A stretch of DNA of 64,000 bases from Asticcacaulis excentricus (GCF_003966695.1 NZ_AP018827.1:2088501-2152500), one strand, 5' to 3'. Shown: positions 49,165 through 58,176, counted from the first letter of the stretch. Notes: generated by a model not told the origin, from the letters alone. Program-made: numbers and translations.

Positions 49165-50163
49165 ATGGTTCTTGAAACCGCCCTTGAGGCCACCTCTGCC
49201 CTTCAGGCCGCACAGCAGACCGTCGAGATAGAAACCGCCGGCCTGAGCGCTTTGCGTGAGGCGCTGGATGGTGAACTGGGGCAGCGTTTCGAGGCCGCCA
49301 TCGACACCATACTGAAGGCGCAGGCGCAAGGTGGGCGGATCATCGTCACCGGTATGGGTAAGTCCGGTCATATCGGGCGCAAGATCGCCGCCTCGCTGGC
49401 TTCGACAGGGGCCCTGTCGCACTTTGTGCATCCGGCGGAGGCCAGCCACGGCGACCTCGGCATGGTCGGCAATAATGACGTGGTGCTGGCCCTGTCGTGG
49501 TCGGGCGAAGCGCCGGAACTGGCCGACATCATCGCCTATACGCGCCGCTTTGAGGTGCCGCTGATCGCGATTACGTCGGGTGCCAAAAGCGCGCTGGGCT
49601 CTGCGGCCGATATCGCGCTGGTCTTGCCGAAGATGGCCGAGGCCTGCCCCAATGGTCTCGCGCCGACCACCTCTACCACCATGCAACTGGCTATGGGCGA
49701 CTGCATTACCGTGGCGCTTCTCTCGATGCGTAAGTTCACAGCGCAGGATTTCCGACAGTATCATCCGGGTGGCAAGCTGGGGTCACGCCTGCTCAAGGTG
49801 CGCGACCTGATGCACAGCGGCGAGGCCATGCCACTGGTGGGCGAGGAGACCCCTCTGTCTCAGGCCATTGTCGAGATGTCCTCAAAGCGCTACGGCATGA
49901 CCGGCGTGGTGGATGCGGAGGGCCACCTGACCGGTATTGTCACCGACGGTGACCTGCGCCGCGCCTTCAGTGAAGGCTTCACTGATCGGGCCGTTTCAGA
50001 GATGATGACAAAAGCCCCGCGCGTAACCACGCCGGACACGCTGGCCTCACAGCTTCTGGCGGAAATGAACGCACGCAACATTACCGGAATGTTTGCGGTT
50101 GAAAACGACCGCCCTGTCGGCGTCATCCACCTTCACGAAATCCTGCGGGCCGGGGTGGCTTAA
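49165..50163 (+). CDS. kdsD: Arabinose-5-phosphate isomerase
   Basis: 332 residues. An SIS domain (residues 35-170) has GMGKSGHIGRKIAASLASTG and SWSGEAPELADI. Two CBS domains follow (residues 210-330), with MPLVGEETPLSQAIVEMSSKRYGMTGVVD and ITGMFAVENDRPVGVIHLHE. It converts ribulose-5-phosphate to arabinose-5-phosphate, the substrate of KdsA. The CBS pair may bind a regulatory nucleotide. It ends the KDO cluster; the 150 bp after it, up to the ISL3 element, show no gene or clear terminator. Confidence 0.95.
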   Translation: MVLETALEATSALQAAQQTVEIETAGLSALREALDGELGQRFEAAIDTILKAQAQGGRIIVTGMGKSGHIGRKIAASLASTGALSHFVHPAEASHGDLGMVGNNDVVLALSWSGEAPELADIIAYTRRFEVPLIAITSGAKSALGSAADIALVLPKMAEACPNGLAPTTSTTMQLAMGDCITVALLSMRKFTAQDFRQYHPGGKLGSRLLKVRDLMHSGEAMPLVGEETPLSQAIVEMSSKRYGMTGVVDAEGHLTGIVTDGDLRRAFSEGFTDRAVSEMMTKAPRVTTPDTLASQLLAEMNARNITGMFAVENDRPVGVIHLHEILRAGVA

Positions 50164-51296
50164 CAAATGGTACTCAAATTTCTATTTTAAAATAACTTTC
50201 CAAGACTATGTAAGCAGCATAAAACCGCGCGCATATCTCTGTTATGTGGGCGGCCAAGAAATACAGTAGCGCGACGACCCGAGCCGCCGACCTCCACAGA
50301 TAGCACATCGGGTGTGTGAACCGGCGTGCAAAAAGGGCTCTGACGCAATTTTGGTGCAAACGGGTTCAATAAACATCCACCAACCGCGCCTGAAGAAGAT
50401 CGATCTTGGCGCGGCCGTACATCTGGCGCTTCACGAGCTTCAGTTTAGTGATCTGTCCCTCTGTCTGGCCGTTGGACCATGATGAGGAGATCGCCGCGCT
50501 AACTGCCGCCCGGTCCCTGGCTACGCCGTTAGCGAACGAGGTGATCAGGCTGGCTTTTGCTTGCTCGACCCAGGGGTCGAGTTCAGCCATGGCCTTTTTG
50601 CGGATCATGGTGTGGAATTTCGCAACAAGGTCGCGTGCTTCGACAAGTGACGGAACGCCGCCTTCGATAGCCGCGACGAGCAAGGTTTCCGCTTTCGACA
50701 AGGTATCTCGGCCCACTGTCATTAGCCTGGCAATGGTCCTCGCCGACGGAACACGCTGTAAGCTTTCAGCGTCGGCCTTTTCCGAACGTCGCCGCCTTGT
50801 CGCCCACTCGGTAACGACCCGCATTGAACCTTGGAAGCCTAAGGCTTTGAGACGTCGCCAAAGCTCGGCACCATTTCGATGGCCGGCCACCCATTGTTCA
50901 TCCAGCCATGGCAAGTGTAGTTCAAGGGAGCTTTCACGAACGCGAAAAATGTCCGAACGTTGGCCCCGCAAGATTTTCCTGACCATACCGCGGCTATGAC
51001 CGGTAACCCGGGAAATCTCTCGGATCGAAGCTCCGCTTTCCGACTGTTTAAGGATCGTGGCGTTGGTATCTTCACGTCGAAGGTAGCCTTCGTATTGGAG
51101 CCGTTCTGCGGAGGTGAGCAAGTCCGCATTGATTACAGTTGCGCCTATTGCCGCCCGGACCTGGCGCATAGATTTCCGCACGGCATCCCTGAATGCCTGG
51201 CTGGCATTCTCCATCAGATGCCAGCGATCCGCCACTTGTGTCGCTTGGGGTAGCGCCTTGGCCCCGGCCCCGCCGTAACCGCCGCCGCGATCCCTA

Positions 51297-52434
51297 TTGC
51301 ACTGACTCAAACGGATGGTACAGGTCGGCGCTCGATTTTGGCGAGTATTTCCTTGGCGGGCTTGGTCCAGACGAAGGGCTTTGGGTCTTGGTTATGTTCG
51401 GCGAGATATCGGTTGATGGCGGCCTGAAGGTCGATGACAGACTTGAAGACGCCGCGCCGAATGCGACGCCTTGTGAGAACGGAGAAGAAGTTCTCGACAG
51501 CATTGAGCCACGAGCCGGAGGTCGGAGTGAAGTGGAATACCCAGCGAGGATGGCGCGCGAGCCAATCCCTGACCTTGGGATGCTTGTGGGTGGCATAGTT
51601 GTCGAGGACGGCGTGTATGTTTTTACCGGCGGGGACCTCGCGCTCGACGGTGTTCAGGAAGCGGATGAACTCCTGGTGTGTATGCTTCTGCATGCAGCGG
51701 CCGATGACGACCCCGTCCAGCACGTTGAAAGCGGCGAACAGGGTTGTGGTCCCGTGGCGCTTGTAGTCGTGGGTCATGGTCCCGCACTTGCCGGGCTTGA
51801 GCGGTAGGCCAGGCTGGGTGCGGTCGAGCGCTTGGATCTGGGACTTCTCGTCGATGGACAGGACCAGAGCGTGGGCGGGGGGATGCATGTAGAGGCCGAC
51901 GATATCTTCGACCTTCTCGGCGAAGGCAGGGTCCTTGGAACGCTTGAAAGTACGCAGTCGGTGGGGCTGAAGGTCGTGCGCTTCCCAGATGCGCTGAATG
52001 GTTCGAAGCGACAGGCCCGAAGCCTTGGCCATGGCTCGGCCGGTCCAGTGGGTGACTTCACCGGGCGGCTCCGAGCAAGTCATCGCCACGATCTTGGCCA
52101 CGGTCACTAAGGGGACGGCTTGCCGGCCTGGCTTGCGGCTACCTTCGCGCAACAGCCGCTCCACGCCACCTTCGGCGTAATGTCGCTGCCAACGCCACAC
52201 TGCGGGCCGACTGACTTCTGCCCGCCGCGAGACCTCCAGCGCCGTCAGCCGATCGGCCGAGTAAAGGACGATCTTGGCCCGCAGGATGTGCTTGAGCGGC
52301 CGGCTTCTGTCGGCGATAATCGCGGCCAGCCGCGCCTGGTCTTCAGCGGAAACGATAACGGATACGGTTTGGGACATGCAGCCAAACTCGCACACCCGAG
52401 CCGTCTTGTGAATCCTATGAATGTGTCAGTACAC
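51297..52434 (-). mobile_element. IS630-family element a, copy A (complete)
   Basis: 1138 bp bounded by a duplicated TA (51295-51296 and 52435-52436), the target rule of IS630/Tc1 elements. The termini are imperfect inverted repeats: TTGCACTGACTCA at the left and, inverted, GTGTACTGACACA at the right. The flanking ISL3 sequence rejoins correctly when the element is removed. It carries one transposase gene on the minus strand. Confidence 0.88.
51307..52377 (-). CDS. IS630-family transposase, intact
   Basis: 356 residues from the ATG at 52377 (a GTG 18 bp upstream is also open). A helix-turn-helix region (residues 25-120, LTALEVSRRAEVSRPAVWRWQRHY) binds the ends. The DDE catalytic triad is visible as LSIDEKSQIQ, HAVLDNYATHKHP and GSWLNAVENFFSVL. 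No frameshift or stop is present, so this copy may still be active. A nearly identical N-terminal part appears at 56010-56480. Confidence 0.92.
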   Translation of the reverse strand: MSQTVSVIVSAEDQARLAAIIADRSRPLKHILRAKIVLYSADRLTALEVSRRAEVSRPAVWRWQRHYAEGGVERLLREGSRKPGRQAVPLVTVAKIVAMTCSEPPGEVTHWTGRAMAKASGLSLRTIQRIWEAHDLQPHRLRTFKRSKDPAFAEKVEDIVGLYMHPPAHALVLSIDEKSQIQALDRTQPGLPLKPGKCGTMTHDYKRHGTTTLFAAFNVLDGVVIGRCMQKHTHQEFIRFLNTVEREVPAGKNIHAVLDNYATHKHPKVRDWLARHPRWVFHFTPTSGSWLNAVENFFSVLTRRRIRRGVFKSVIDLQAAINRYLAEHNQDPKPFVWTKPAKEILAKIERRPVPSV

Positions 52435-53148
52435 TAGCGACTATGGTAATTTGCGGTTGGCCACCTAGCCACGCCTAAGCCGTTGCCGGCTCTCTGTCGG
52501 GAAGAAGTCGGATTGGTCGCCGTCGTTCCAGGTCACAAATAATCGTCCCGTAGCGCTGATTGCGATGCCAAGCCCAGTCGTCAATGCCGATTACGCTTGG
52601 AGGTACAAATGCCTTTAGGCTTCGCCGTCGAACGACGCGCAGCAATGTATCATTGCTCACCGGAACCATCAAGCGCGAGGTAAAACTGGCGGCCGGTCGG
52701 CCTCCCAATGCCAAGCCGAGTTGGTGAACGACATAGTCGAGCCGAGCTGTCCGGCGTGCCCATGGGACCAGGACCGCACTATCGTACCGCTCGGTAAAGA
52801 TGCGTCGCTTGCATGAGACGAAGTCGCACTGAAAGCGACGCGCCGAAACAAAAAGGCGCACCAGCCGCCCAGCCAGTGGTAAATCACCGACACGGCGACA
52901 ATACCGGCTGCGGACACGTTCGGATAATGAACCGCAGCATGGACAAGCGCTGCCCCTGTTCGTCGCGCACCGTGACAATGGTGGCAGCACCTTCGGTCAC
53001 CGCGTTAACGACCTCGAAGCCGGCGGGGACGAGGTTGGAAGGTTTGAGGGCGTTTTGCATGACGTTGATTCTCAGGTGAAACCAAAGCCAGCCGACGCCC
53101 TAACTGCATCAAATTTGAGTTAGAGCCCTTTTTGCACGCCGATCTACA

Positions 53149-53347
53149 AGCCTGAAAGCCGTCACCCTGACCGAGGCGCGCCCCGAATTGGGTTGATTTG
53201 TGCACCTTACCGGTGCCTGAATAGCGGTAAGGTAGCCAAAAACCGAGGCCTTTGGAAACCCAGACTCTCGACGCAAAGGCGTCAATCGGGCATTCTTATG
53301 GATGTTCATTCGGGCGCTCCCTGTAGAGGTTTGAAGTGTGGTAACAG
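53149..53347 (-). mobile_element. IS481-family remnant
   Basis: On the minus strand a short reading frame begins at 53309 with MNIHKNARLTPLRRE, the characteristic start of IS481 transposases, and loses the match after about 16 residues. The sequence upstream, TGTTACCACACTTC, starts at 53347 and looks like the element's end. The remaining 150 bp towards the ISL3 element have no recognisable coding content. Confidence 0.5.
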
Positions 53348-53495
53348 TCATCAACCCTCGCAACCCCATGTGATAATGGGAAAAAGGGCTCAATGCGGCG
53401 CATCTGTGCCTCGCTCAACAGAAACAAATCACTCATCGCCACACACCTCCATGCGGCAAGTGAATCAGTCCGCCTCATTTTTTAATAGGTCCTGA
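53348..53495 (-). mobile_element. IS5-family (IS427-like) remnant
   Basis: An ATG at 53436 on the minus strand opens MSDLFLLSEAQMRRIEPFFP and continues LSHGVARVDD, the N-terminus of IS5/IS427-group transposases. The match stops at 53349, exactly where the IS481-like end begins, so the IS481 element probably inserted here. The left part (53437-53495) is the former upstream end. Confidence 0.6.
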
Positions 53496-53497
53496 TA

Positions 53498-54647
53498 CCA
53501 ACCTGGGCAGACGATGACTCAAACGTGAGTTTGAAAATCCGCAAACAGTGATTCCCTTGTGCCCGGAGGTATCGGGCATGTTGAAGCTTCGAACAGATTA
53601 TGATGGCGCGTCATTGCGTGCCTTGGCGCGGGGAAGCGGGGATGCGAAGCAAATTCGACGCTTGCTGGCGTTGGCGTCCATATACGACGGTAGCCGGCGC
53701 ATGGACGCGGCGAAGATGGCTGATGTCACCGTACAGATCATTCGGGATTGGGTTGAGCGGTTCAATGAGCATGGCCCTGACGGGCTTTTGAACCGGAAAG
53801 CGAAAGGAGCGAGCCCCAAGCTGAATGCCGAGCAGCGAGAGGCATTGGTTCGGATGGTTGAAAGTGGTCCCATTCCCGCCATCCATGGCGTTGTTCGGTG
53901 GCGTCTCATCGATCTGGCCGGTTGGGTTTATGACGAATATGGTATCGCTGTCTGTGAGACAACGCTTGGCCGTCTTTTGAAGGGCCTGGGCTACCGCAAG
54001 CTGTCCGCGCGCCCCAAACATCACGGGCAGAATGAATACGCTCTCGAAGATTTTAAAAAAACTCCCGACGCAAATCGCGGAAATCCGATCACACCTACCG
54101 AAAGGCACACAAATCGAGTTGTGGTTTCAGGATGAGGCCCGCATCGGGCAGAAGAACAAGATCACTCGAAGGTGGGCCAAGCGGGGCACGCGACCATCGG
54201 CTCCAAAAGACCAACGCACGAAATGGGCCTATATCTTCGGTGCGATTTGTCCGCGTAAAGGAAAGGCCGCTGGTATCGTTATGCCCTTCTGCGACAGCTT
54301 TGCCATGAAGCAGCATCTCGACGAAATCAGCGCCTGCGTGGACAAGGGATGTCATGCTGTCCTCATCCTTGATCGAGCCGGCTGGCATACCTCTCAGAAG
54401 CTCGAAATTCCATCGAACATCACGCTGTTACCATTACCTGCCAAAGCGCCAGAGCTTAACCCACAGGAAAACGTCTGGCAGTTCATGCGCGACAACTGGC
54501 TGTCCAACCGCATCTTCACTTCCTATGACGACATCGTCGACCACTGCTGTGCGGCATGGAACAAGCTTGTCGAACAACCTTGGCGCATCATGTCATGTCC
54601 CTCGGATTGCGGGAATGGACACAAGAGTACTAATCAATGCAGGTTGG
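53498..54647 (+). mobile_element. IS630-family element b
   Basis: 1150 bp with CCAACCTG terminal inverted repeats at both ends, each next to a TA (53496-53497 and 54648-54649), as expected for IS630-type insertion. It differs in sequence from element a. It holds a transposase split over two frames. It inserted at the edge of the IS5 remnant. Confidence 0.85.
53578..54135 (+). CDS. IS630-family transposase, first reading frame
   Basis: About 185 residues from an ATG with GGAGG 8 nt upstream. It holds the N-terminal helix-turn-helix region (ALARGSGDAKQIRRLLALASIYDG, MADVTVQIIRDWVERFNEHG) and a second winged part (IHGVVRWRLIDLAGWVYDEYGIAV). The catalytic part is in the next frame. The frames meet at a TTTTAAAAAAA run (54051-54061) after ALEDFKK, where a +1 (or -2) shift joins them. 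This may be programmed slippage on the A run or a disabling indel. Confidence 0.8.
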   Translation: MLKLRTDYDGASLRALARGSGDAKQIRRLLALASIYDGSRRMDAAKMADVTVQIIRDWVERFNEHGPDGLLNRKAKGASPKLNAEQREALVRMVESGPIPAIHGVVRWRLIDLAGWVYDEYGIAVCETTLGRLLKGLGYRKLSARPKHHGQNEYALEDFKKTPDANRGNPITPTERHTNRVVVSG

Positions 54648-54652
54648 TATGA
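54032..54652 (+). CDS. IS630-family transposase, second (catalytic) reading frame
   Basis: It continues the first frame after the A7 run. The DDE triad is seen as ELWFQDEARIGQ, AVLILDRAGWHTSQ and LNPQENVWQFMRDNW. Near the end an ATGTC pair is duplicated in tandem (54590-54599). Removing one copy restores MSLGLREWTQEY and a TAA at 54631, inside the element. As it stands, the frame runs through the terminal repeat and stops at 54650 in flanking DNA, so the C-terminus is altered. Confidence 0.78.
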   Translation: MNTLSKILKKLPTQIAEIRSHLPKGTQIELWFQDEARIGQKNKITRRWAKRGTRPSAPKDQRTKWAYIFGAICPRKGKAAGIVMPFCDSFAMKQHLDEISACVDKGCHAVLILDRAGWHTSQKLEIPSNITLLPLPAKAPELNPQENVWQFMRDNWLSNRIFTSYDDIVDHCCAAWNKLVEQPWRIMSCPSDCGNGHKSTNQCRLV

Positions 54653-54734
54653 GCCTGGGAACCATTCAGTTAATGATGACATCCATTTTGTATGGTGTAT
54701 GAATTGGATATTGTGAAATGCAGAGAAGTAAAAA

Positions 54735-55796
54735 ATGATATTGCCACCCACGTACCTATCTGTACGGAACGGATTGATAACTCCCCTTACACGGCTATCA
54801 GATCAGCGCCGTGCGGAACTAAACCTTCAACCTAACGCAGAATGGGAAGGAGGGGTGTACGATGACACAGGGCGTTTTGTAGGCCTGTCGTCGTTAATGC
54901 GCGGCGTCACTTTTCCCATCACCTTTGGAGCTGATTACGAAGGAGCGGCTGAAAAGGTGCCTGGAACTGTCTTTTATGCTGGGTTTTTATATCACGATCA
55001 TTTCGGCCATTTTTTAACCGAGTCGCTATCGCGGTTTTGGTATTTGTTTTATTCTGGCGAAAAAATTAGACCGGTATTTAATACTATTCCAGGAATTCGC
55101 GAGTTGTCCGATATGAATAAGTTCTTTCTAAATAAATTAGGTGTAAATTCAGAGGATGTCTTACTTATTGATCGCCCTTTACGTTTTGAAAACGTGATTG
55201 TTCCTAGGGCCGGTTTTGAACTTGGGAATCCAAACTATGTTTTAGAACAGTTGAACGTTTTTAAACATATTTCGTCTGCACAATTAAATGCATTTGACGG
55301 ATTAGATAAAAGTGCACCTGTTTATGTTTCAAGAACAAAATTTAATAACAGAAAAATCCATGGTGAGCAATATTTAGAAGGTGTTTTAAAATATAACGGA
55401 TGGAATATTGTTCATCCAGAAATGCATTCATTATCAGATCAAATATCTATATTTAACTCATCGAATATATACTGCGGGGTATTGGGGAGTGCTATGCACA
55501 ATTTACTTTTTTCTAATGAGGGAAAGCGGCCGATATATATAGAGCGTACGCGAGGAACGCCGCACACACTTATGGCCTTTAAATGTGCTGATGAAATGCT
55601 GGGGCACAATTCACTTTACATAGACGCAAGTAATAATCTTCTGCCAACGTATGGCCAGCGCGGACCTTTTCTAATTGATCCAGAAAAGGTTTTGCGAGAA
55701 TTGCGAAATATTGGATTAATTAATTCTTCCTACCCTCCCTTCAATTACAATGAAGTCGAACGTCAATATAGAGAAGATTGGGAAACCTACACCTGA
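54735..55796 (+). CDS. Glycosyltransferase family 61-type protein
   Basis: 353 residues with the GT61 (DUF563) pattern: FLYHDHFGHFLTESLSRFW near residues 85-102, VPRAGFELGN, PVYVSRTKFNNRKI, and LGSAMHNLLFSNEG towards the end. Members transfer sugars to polysaccharides or glycoproteins. The DNA is clearly richer in A/T than the core genes, with many AAT, ATA and TTA codons, which points to transfer from elsewhere. The ATG has a GAGAAG site. It is flanked by IS630 element b and a fragment of element a, so it may be stranded from its original locus. The 150-bp AT-rich gap after it shows no terminator hairpin. Confidence 0.82.
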   Translation: MILPPTYLSVRNGLITPLTRLSDQRRAELNLQPNAEWEGGVYDDTGRFVGLSSLMRGVTFPITFGADYEGAAEKVPGTVFYAGFLYHDHFGHFLTESLSRFWYLFYSGEKIRPVFNTIPGIRELSDMNKFFLNKLGVNSEDVLLIDRPLRFENVIVPRAGFELGNPNYVLEQLNVFKHISSAQLNAFDGLDKSAPVYVSRTKFNNRKIHGEQYLEGVLKYNGWNIVHPEMHSLSDQISIFNSSNIYCGVLGSAMHNLLFSNEGKRPIYIERTRGTPHTLMAFKCADEMLGHNSLYIDASNNLLPTYGQRGPFLIDPEKVLRELRNIGLINSSYPPFNYNEVERQYREDWETYT

Positions 55797-55952
55797 GATA
55801 TTATTTTTTTGATTTATGGATAGTTGTACAGATGGTTGGCGATTTGGGCTTCAAACCTTATCAGTGTATTGATTTATCTTTCGAGCACTGATTCTGGACA
55901 CTCGCAAAAACCATTGGCGTTTGGCGGGATAGGATGACTCACTGGGTTTCTA

Positions 55953-56480
55953 GTGTACTGACACATTCATAGGATTCACAAGACGGCTCGGGTGTGCGAG
56001 TTTGGCTGCATGTCCCAAACCGTATCCGTTATCGTTTCCGCTGAAGACCAGGCGCGGCTGGCCGCGATTATCGCCGACAGAAGCCGGCCGCTCAAGCACA
56101 TCCTGCGGGCCAAGATCGTCCTTTACTCGGCCGATCGGCTGACGGCGCTGGAGGTCTCGCGGCGGGCAGAAGTCAGTCGGCCCGCAGTGTGGCGTTGGCA
56201 GCGACATTACGCCGAAGGTGGCGTGGAGCGGCTGTTGCGCGAAGGTAGCCGCAAGCCAGGCCGGCAAGCCGTCCCCTTAGTGACCGTGGCCAAGATCGTG
56301 GCGATGACTTGCTCGGAGCCGCCCGGTGAAGTCACCCACTGGACCGGCCGAGCCATGGCCAAGGCTTCGGGCCTGTCGCTTCGAACCATTCAGCGCATCT
56401 GGGAAGCGCACGACCTTCAGCCCCACCGACTGCATACTTTCAAGCGTTCCAAGGACCCTGCCTTCGCCGAGAAGGTCGAA
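55953..56480 (+). mobile_element. IS630-family element a, copy B (truncated)
   Basis: It begins with the element-a end GTGTACTGACACA next to a TA (55951-55952) and matches copy A closely, in the opposite orientation, until 56480. There it is cut by the ISL3 copy B. The missing 3' half is not found on the far side of ISL3. Confidence 0.88.
56010..56480 (+). pseudogene. IS630-family transposase fragment (N-terminal)
   Basis: About 157 N-terminal residues, identical to the intact copy at 51307-52377 except for one visible change (LHTFKR for LRTFKR). The frame then runs into ISL3 sequence and ends within it. The helix-turn-helix part is kept; the whole DDE catalytic part is gone. It could at most make an end-binding inhibitor of the intact transposase, which is speculation. 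Confidence 0.9.
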
Positions 56481-58176
56481 TGTAGACCGGCGTGCAAAAA
56501 GGGCTCTGACGCAATTTTGGTGCAAACGGGTTCAATAAACATCCACCAACCGCGCCTGAAGAAGATCGATCTTGGCGCGGCCGTACATCTGGCGCTTCAC
56601 GAGCTTCAGTTTAGTGATCTGTCCCTCTGTCTGGCCGTTGGACCATGATGAGGAGATCGCCGCGCTAACTGCCGCCCGGTCCCTGGCTACGCCGTTAGCG
56701 AACGAGGTGATCAGGCTGGCTTTTGCTTGCTCGACCCAGGGGTCGAGTTCAGCCATGGCCTTTTTGCGGATCATGGTGTGGAATTTCGCAACAAGGTCGC
56801 GTGCTTCGACAAGTGACGGAACGCCGCCTTCGATAGCCGCGACGAGCAAGGTTTCCGCTTTCGACAAGGTATCTCGGCCCACTGTCATTAGCCTGGCAAT
56901 GGTCCTCGCCGACGGAACACGCTGTAAGCTTTCAGCGTCGGCCTTTTCCGAACGTCGCCGCCTTGTCGCCCACTCGGTAACGACCCGCATTGAACCTTGG
57001 AAGCCTAAGGCTTTGAGACGTCGCCAAAGCTCGGCACCATTTCGATGGCCGGCCACCCATTGTTCATCCAGCCATGGCAAGTGTAGTTCAAGGGAGCTTT
57101 CACGAACGCGAAAAATGTCCGAACGTTGGCCCCGCAAGATTTTCCTGACCATACCGCGGCTATGACCGGTAACCCGGGAAATCTCCCGGATCGAAGCTCC
57201 GCTTTCCGACTGTTTAAGGATCGTGGCGTTGGTATCTTCACGTCGAAGGTAGCCTTCGTATTGGAGCCGTTCAGCCGAGGTGAGCAAGTCCGCATTGATT
57301 ACAGTTGCGCCTATTGCCGCCCGGACCTGGCGCATAGATTTCCGCACGGCATCCCTGAATGCCTGGCTGGCATTCTCCATCAGATGCCAGCGATCCGCCA
57401 CTTGTGTCGCTTGGGGTAGCGCCTTGGCCACGGCCCCGCCGTAACCGCCGCCGCGATCCCGGGCGACAATGGTAATTTGCGGTTGGCCACCGAGCCACGC
57501 CTCAGCCGTTGCCGGCTCTCTGTCGGGAAGAAGTCGGATTGGTCGCCGTCGTTCCAGGTCACAAATAATCGTCCCGTAGCGCTGATTGCGACGCCAAGCC
57601 CAGTCGTCAATGCCGATTACGCTTGGAGGTGCAAATGCCTTTCCGCTTCGCCGTCGAACGACGCGCAGCAATGTATCGTTGCTCACCGGAACCATCAGGC
57701 GCGAGGCAAAACTGGCGGCCGGGCGGCCTCCCAATGCCAAGCCGAGTTGGTGAACGACATAGTCGAGCCGAGCTGTCCGGCGTGCCCATGGGACCAGGAT
57801 CGCACTATCGTACCGCTCGGTAAAGATGCGTCGCTTGCATGAGACGAAGTCGCACTGAAAGCGACGCGCCGAAACAAGAAGGCGCACCGGCCGCCCAGCC
57901 AGTGGCAAATCACCGACACGGCGACAATACCGGCTGCGGACACGTTCGGATAATGAACCGCAGCATGGACAAGCGCTGCCCCTGTTCGTCGCGCGCACCG
58001 TGACAACGGTGGCAGCACCGTCGGTCACCGCGTTAACGACCTCGAAGCCGGCGGGGACGAGGTTGGAAGGTTTGAGGGCGTTTTGCATGACGTTGATTCT
58101 CAGGTGAAACCAAAGCCAGCCGACGCCCTAACTGCATCAAAATTGAGTCAGAGCCCCTTTTCCACGCCGGTTGACA
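56481..58176 (-). mobile_element. ISL3-family element, copy B (complete)
   Basis: 1696 bp with inverted ends of about 39 bp: TGTAGACCGGCGTGC at the left and, inverted, TGTCAACCGGCGTGG at the right, continuing through GGGCTCTGAC and CAATTTTG in both. The 8-bp flanks (AGGTCGAA and CCGCCGAA) are not a duplication, which suggests rearrangement after insertion. It carries an intact transposase. Confidence 0.88.
56532..58088 (-). CDS. ISL3-family transposase, intact
   Basis: 518 residues. An N-terminal zinc ribbon (CPCCG near residue 38 with a later CxxxxC in CDFVSCKRRIF) precedes a helix-turn-helix. The DDE_Tnp_ISL3 core shows IGIDDWAWRRNQRYGTI, VARDRGGGYGGAV, ADRWHLMENAS and a final WSNGQTEGQITKLKLVKRQMYGRAK, the motif holding the catalytic Glu. 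No lesion is visible, so it may be active and could also act on copy A's ends. Confidence 0.93.
   Translation of the reverse strand: MQNALKPSNLVPAGFEVVNAVTDGAATVVTVRATNRGSACPCCGSLSERVRSRYCRRVGDLPLAGRPVRLLVSARRFQCDFVSCKRRIFTERYDSAILVPWARRTARLDYVVHQLGLALGGRPAASFASRLMVPVSNDTLLRVVRRRSGKAFAPPSVIGIDDWAWRRNQRYGTIICDLERRRPIRLLPDREPATAEAWLGGQPQITIVARDRGGGYGGAVAKALPQATQVADRWHLMENASQAFRDAVRKSMRQVRAAIGATVINADLLTSAERLQYEGYLRREDTNATILKQSESGASIREISRVTGHSRGMVRKILRGQRSDIFRVRESSLELHLPWLDEQWVAGHRNGAELWRRLKALGFQGSMRVVTEWATRRRRSEKADAESLQRVPSARTIARLMTVGRDTLSKAETLLVAAIEGGVPSLVEARDLVAKFHTMIRKKAMAELDPWVEQAKASLITSFANGVARDRAAVSAAISSSWSNGQTEGQITKLKLVKRQMYGRAKIDLLQARLVDVY

Larger units (their letters stand above)
50366..53060 (-). 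pseudogene. ISL3-family transposase, copy A, broken three ways
   Basis: The C-terminal coding part (50366-51294) and the N-terminal part (52437-53060) match the intact transposase at 56532-58088. Three lesions are visible. First, an IS630 element splits the gene. Second, a TAG stop at 52475-52477 stands where the intact copy has GAG. Third, CGCGCACC near 52965 lacks the two bases of CGCGCGCACC, which shifts the frame near residue 30. The zinc-ribbon CPCCG and the DDE-type segments are otherwise still readable. It cannot make transposase. Confidence 0.85.
50315..53148 (-). mobile_element. ISL3-family element, copy A (interrupted and decayed)
   Basis: Both ends carry the element's terminal sequence (TGTNNA, then CGGCGTGCAAAAAGGG), inward-facing at 50315 and at 53148. 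The element is split by an IS630 insertion at 51295-52436. Compared with the intact copy at 56481-58176 it also has a 2-nt deletion and a nonsense codon. The 8-bp flanks (ATCGGGTG left, AGCCTGAA right) do not match, so no target duplication is left. Confidence 0.8.

Noticed and set aside
50187-50369. Two 60-codon frames after kdsD.
   Set aside because: They overlap each other and the ISL3 end, and have neither a ribosome-binding site nor a recognisable product.
53109-53393. A 94-codon frame as a native gene.
   Set aside because: It spans the IS481 N-terminus, the ISL3 end and unrelated sequence; it is a chance fusion of remnants.
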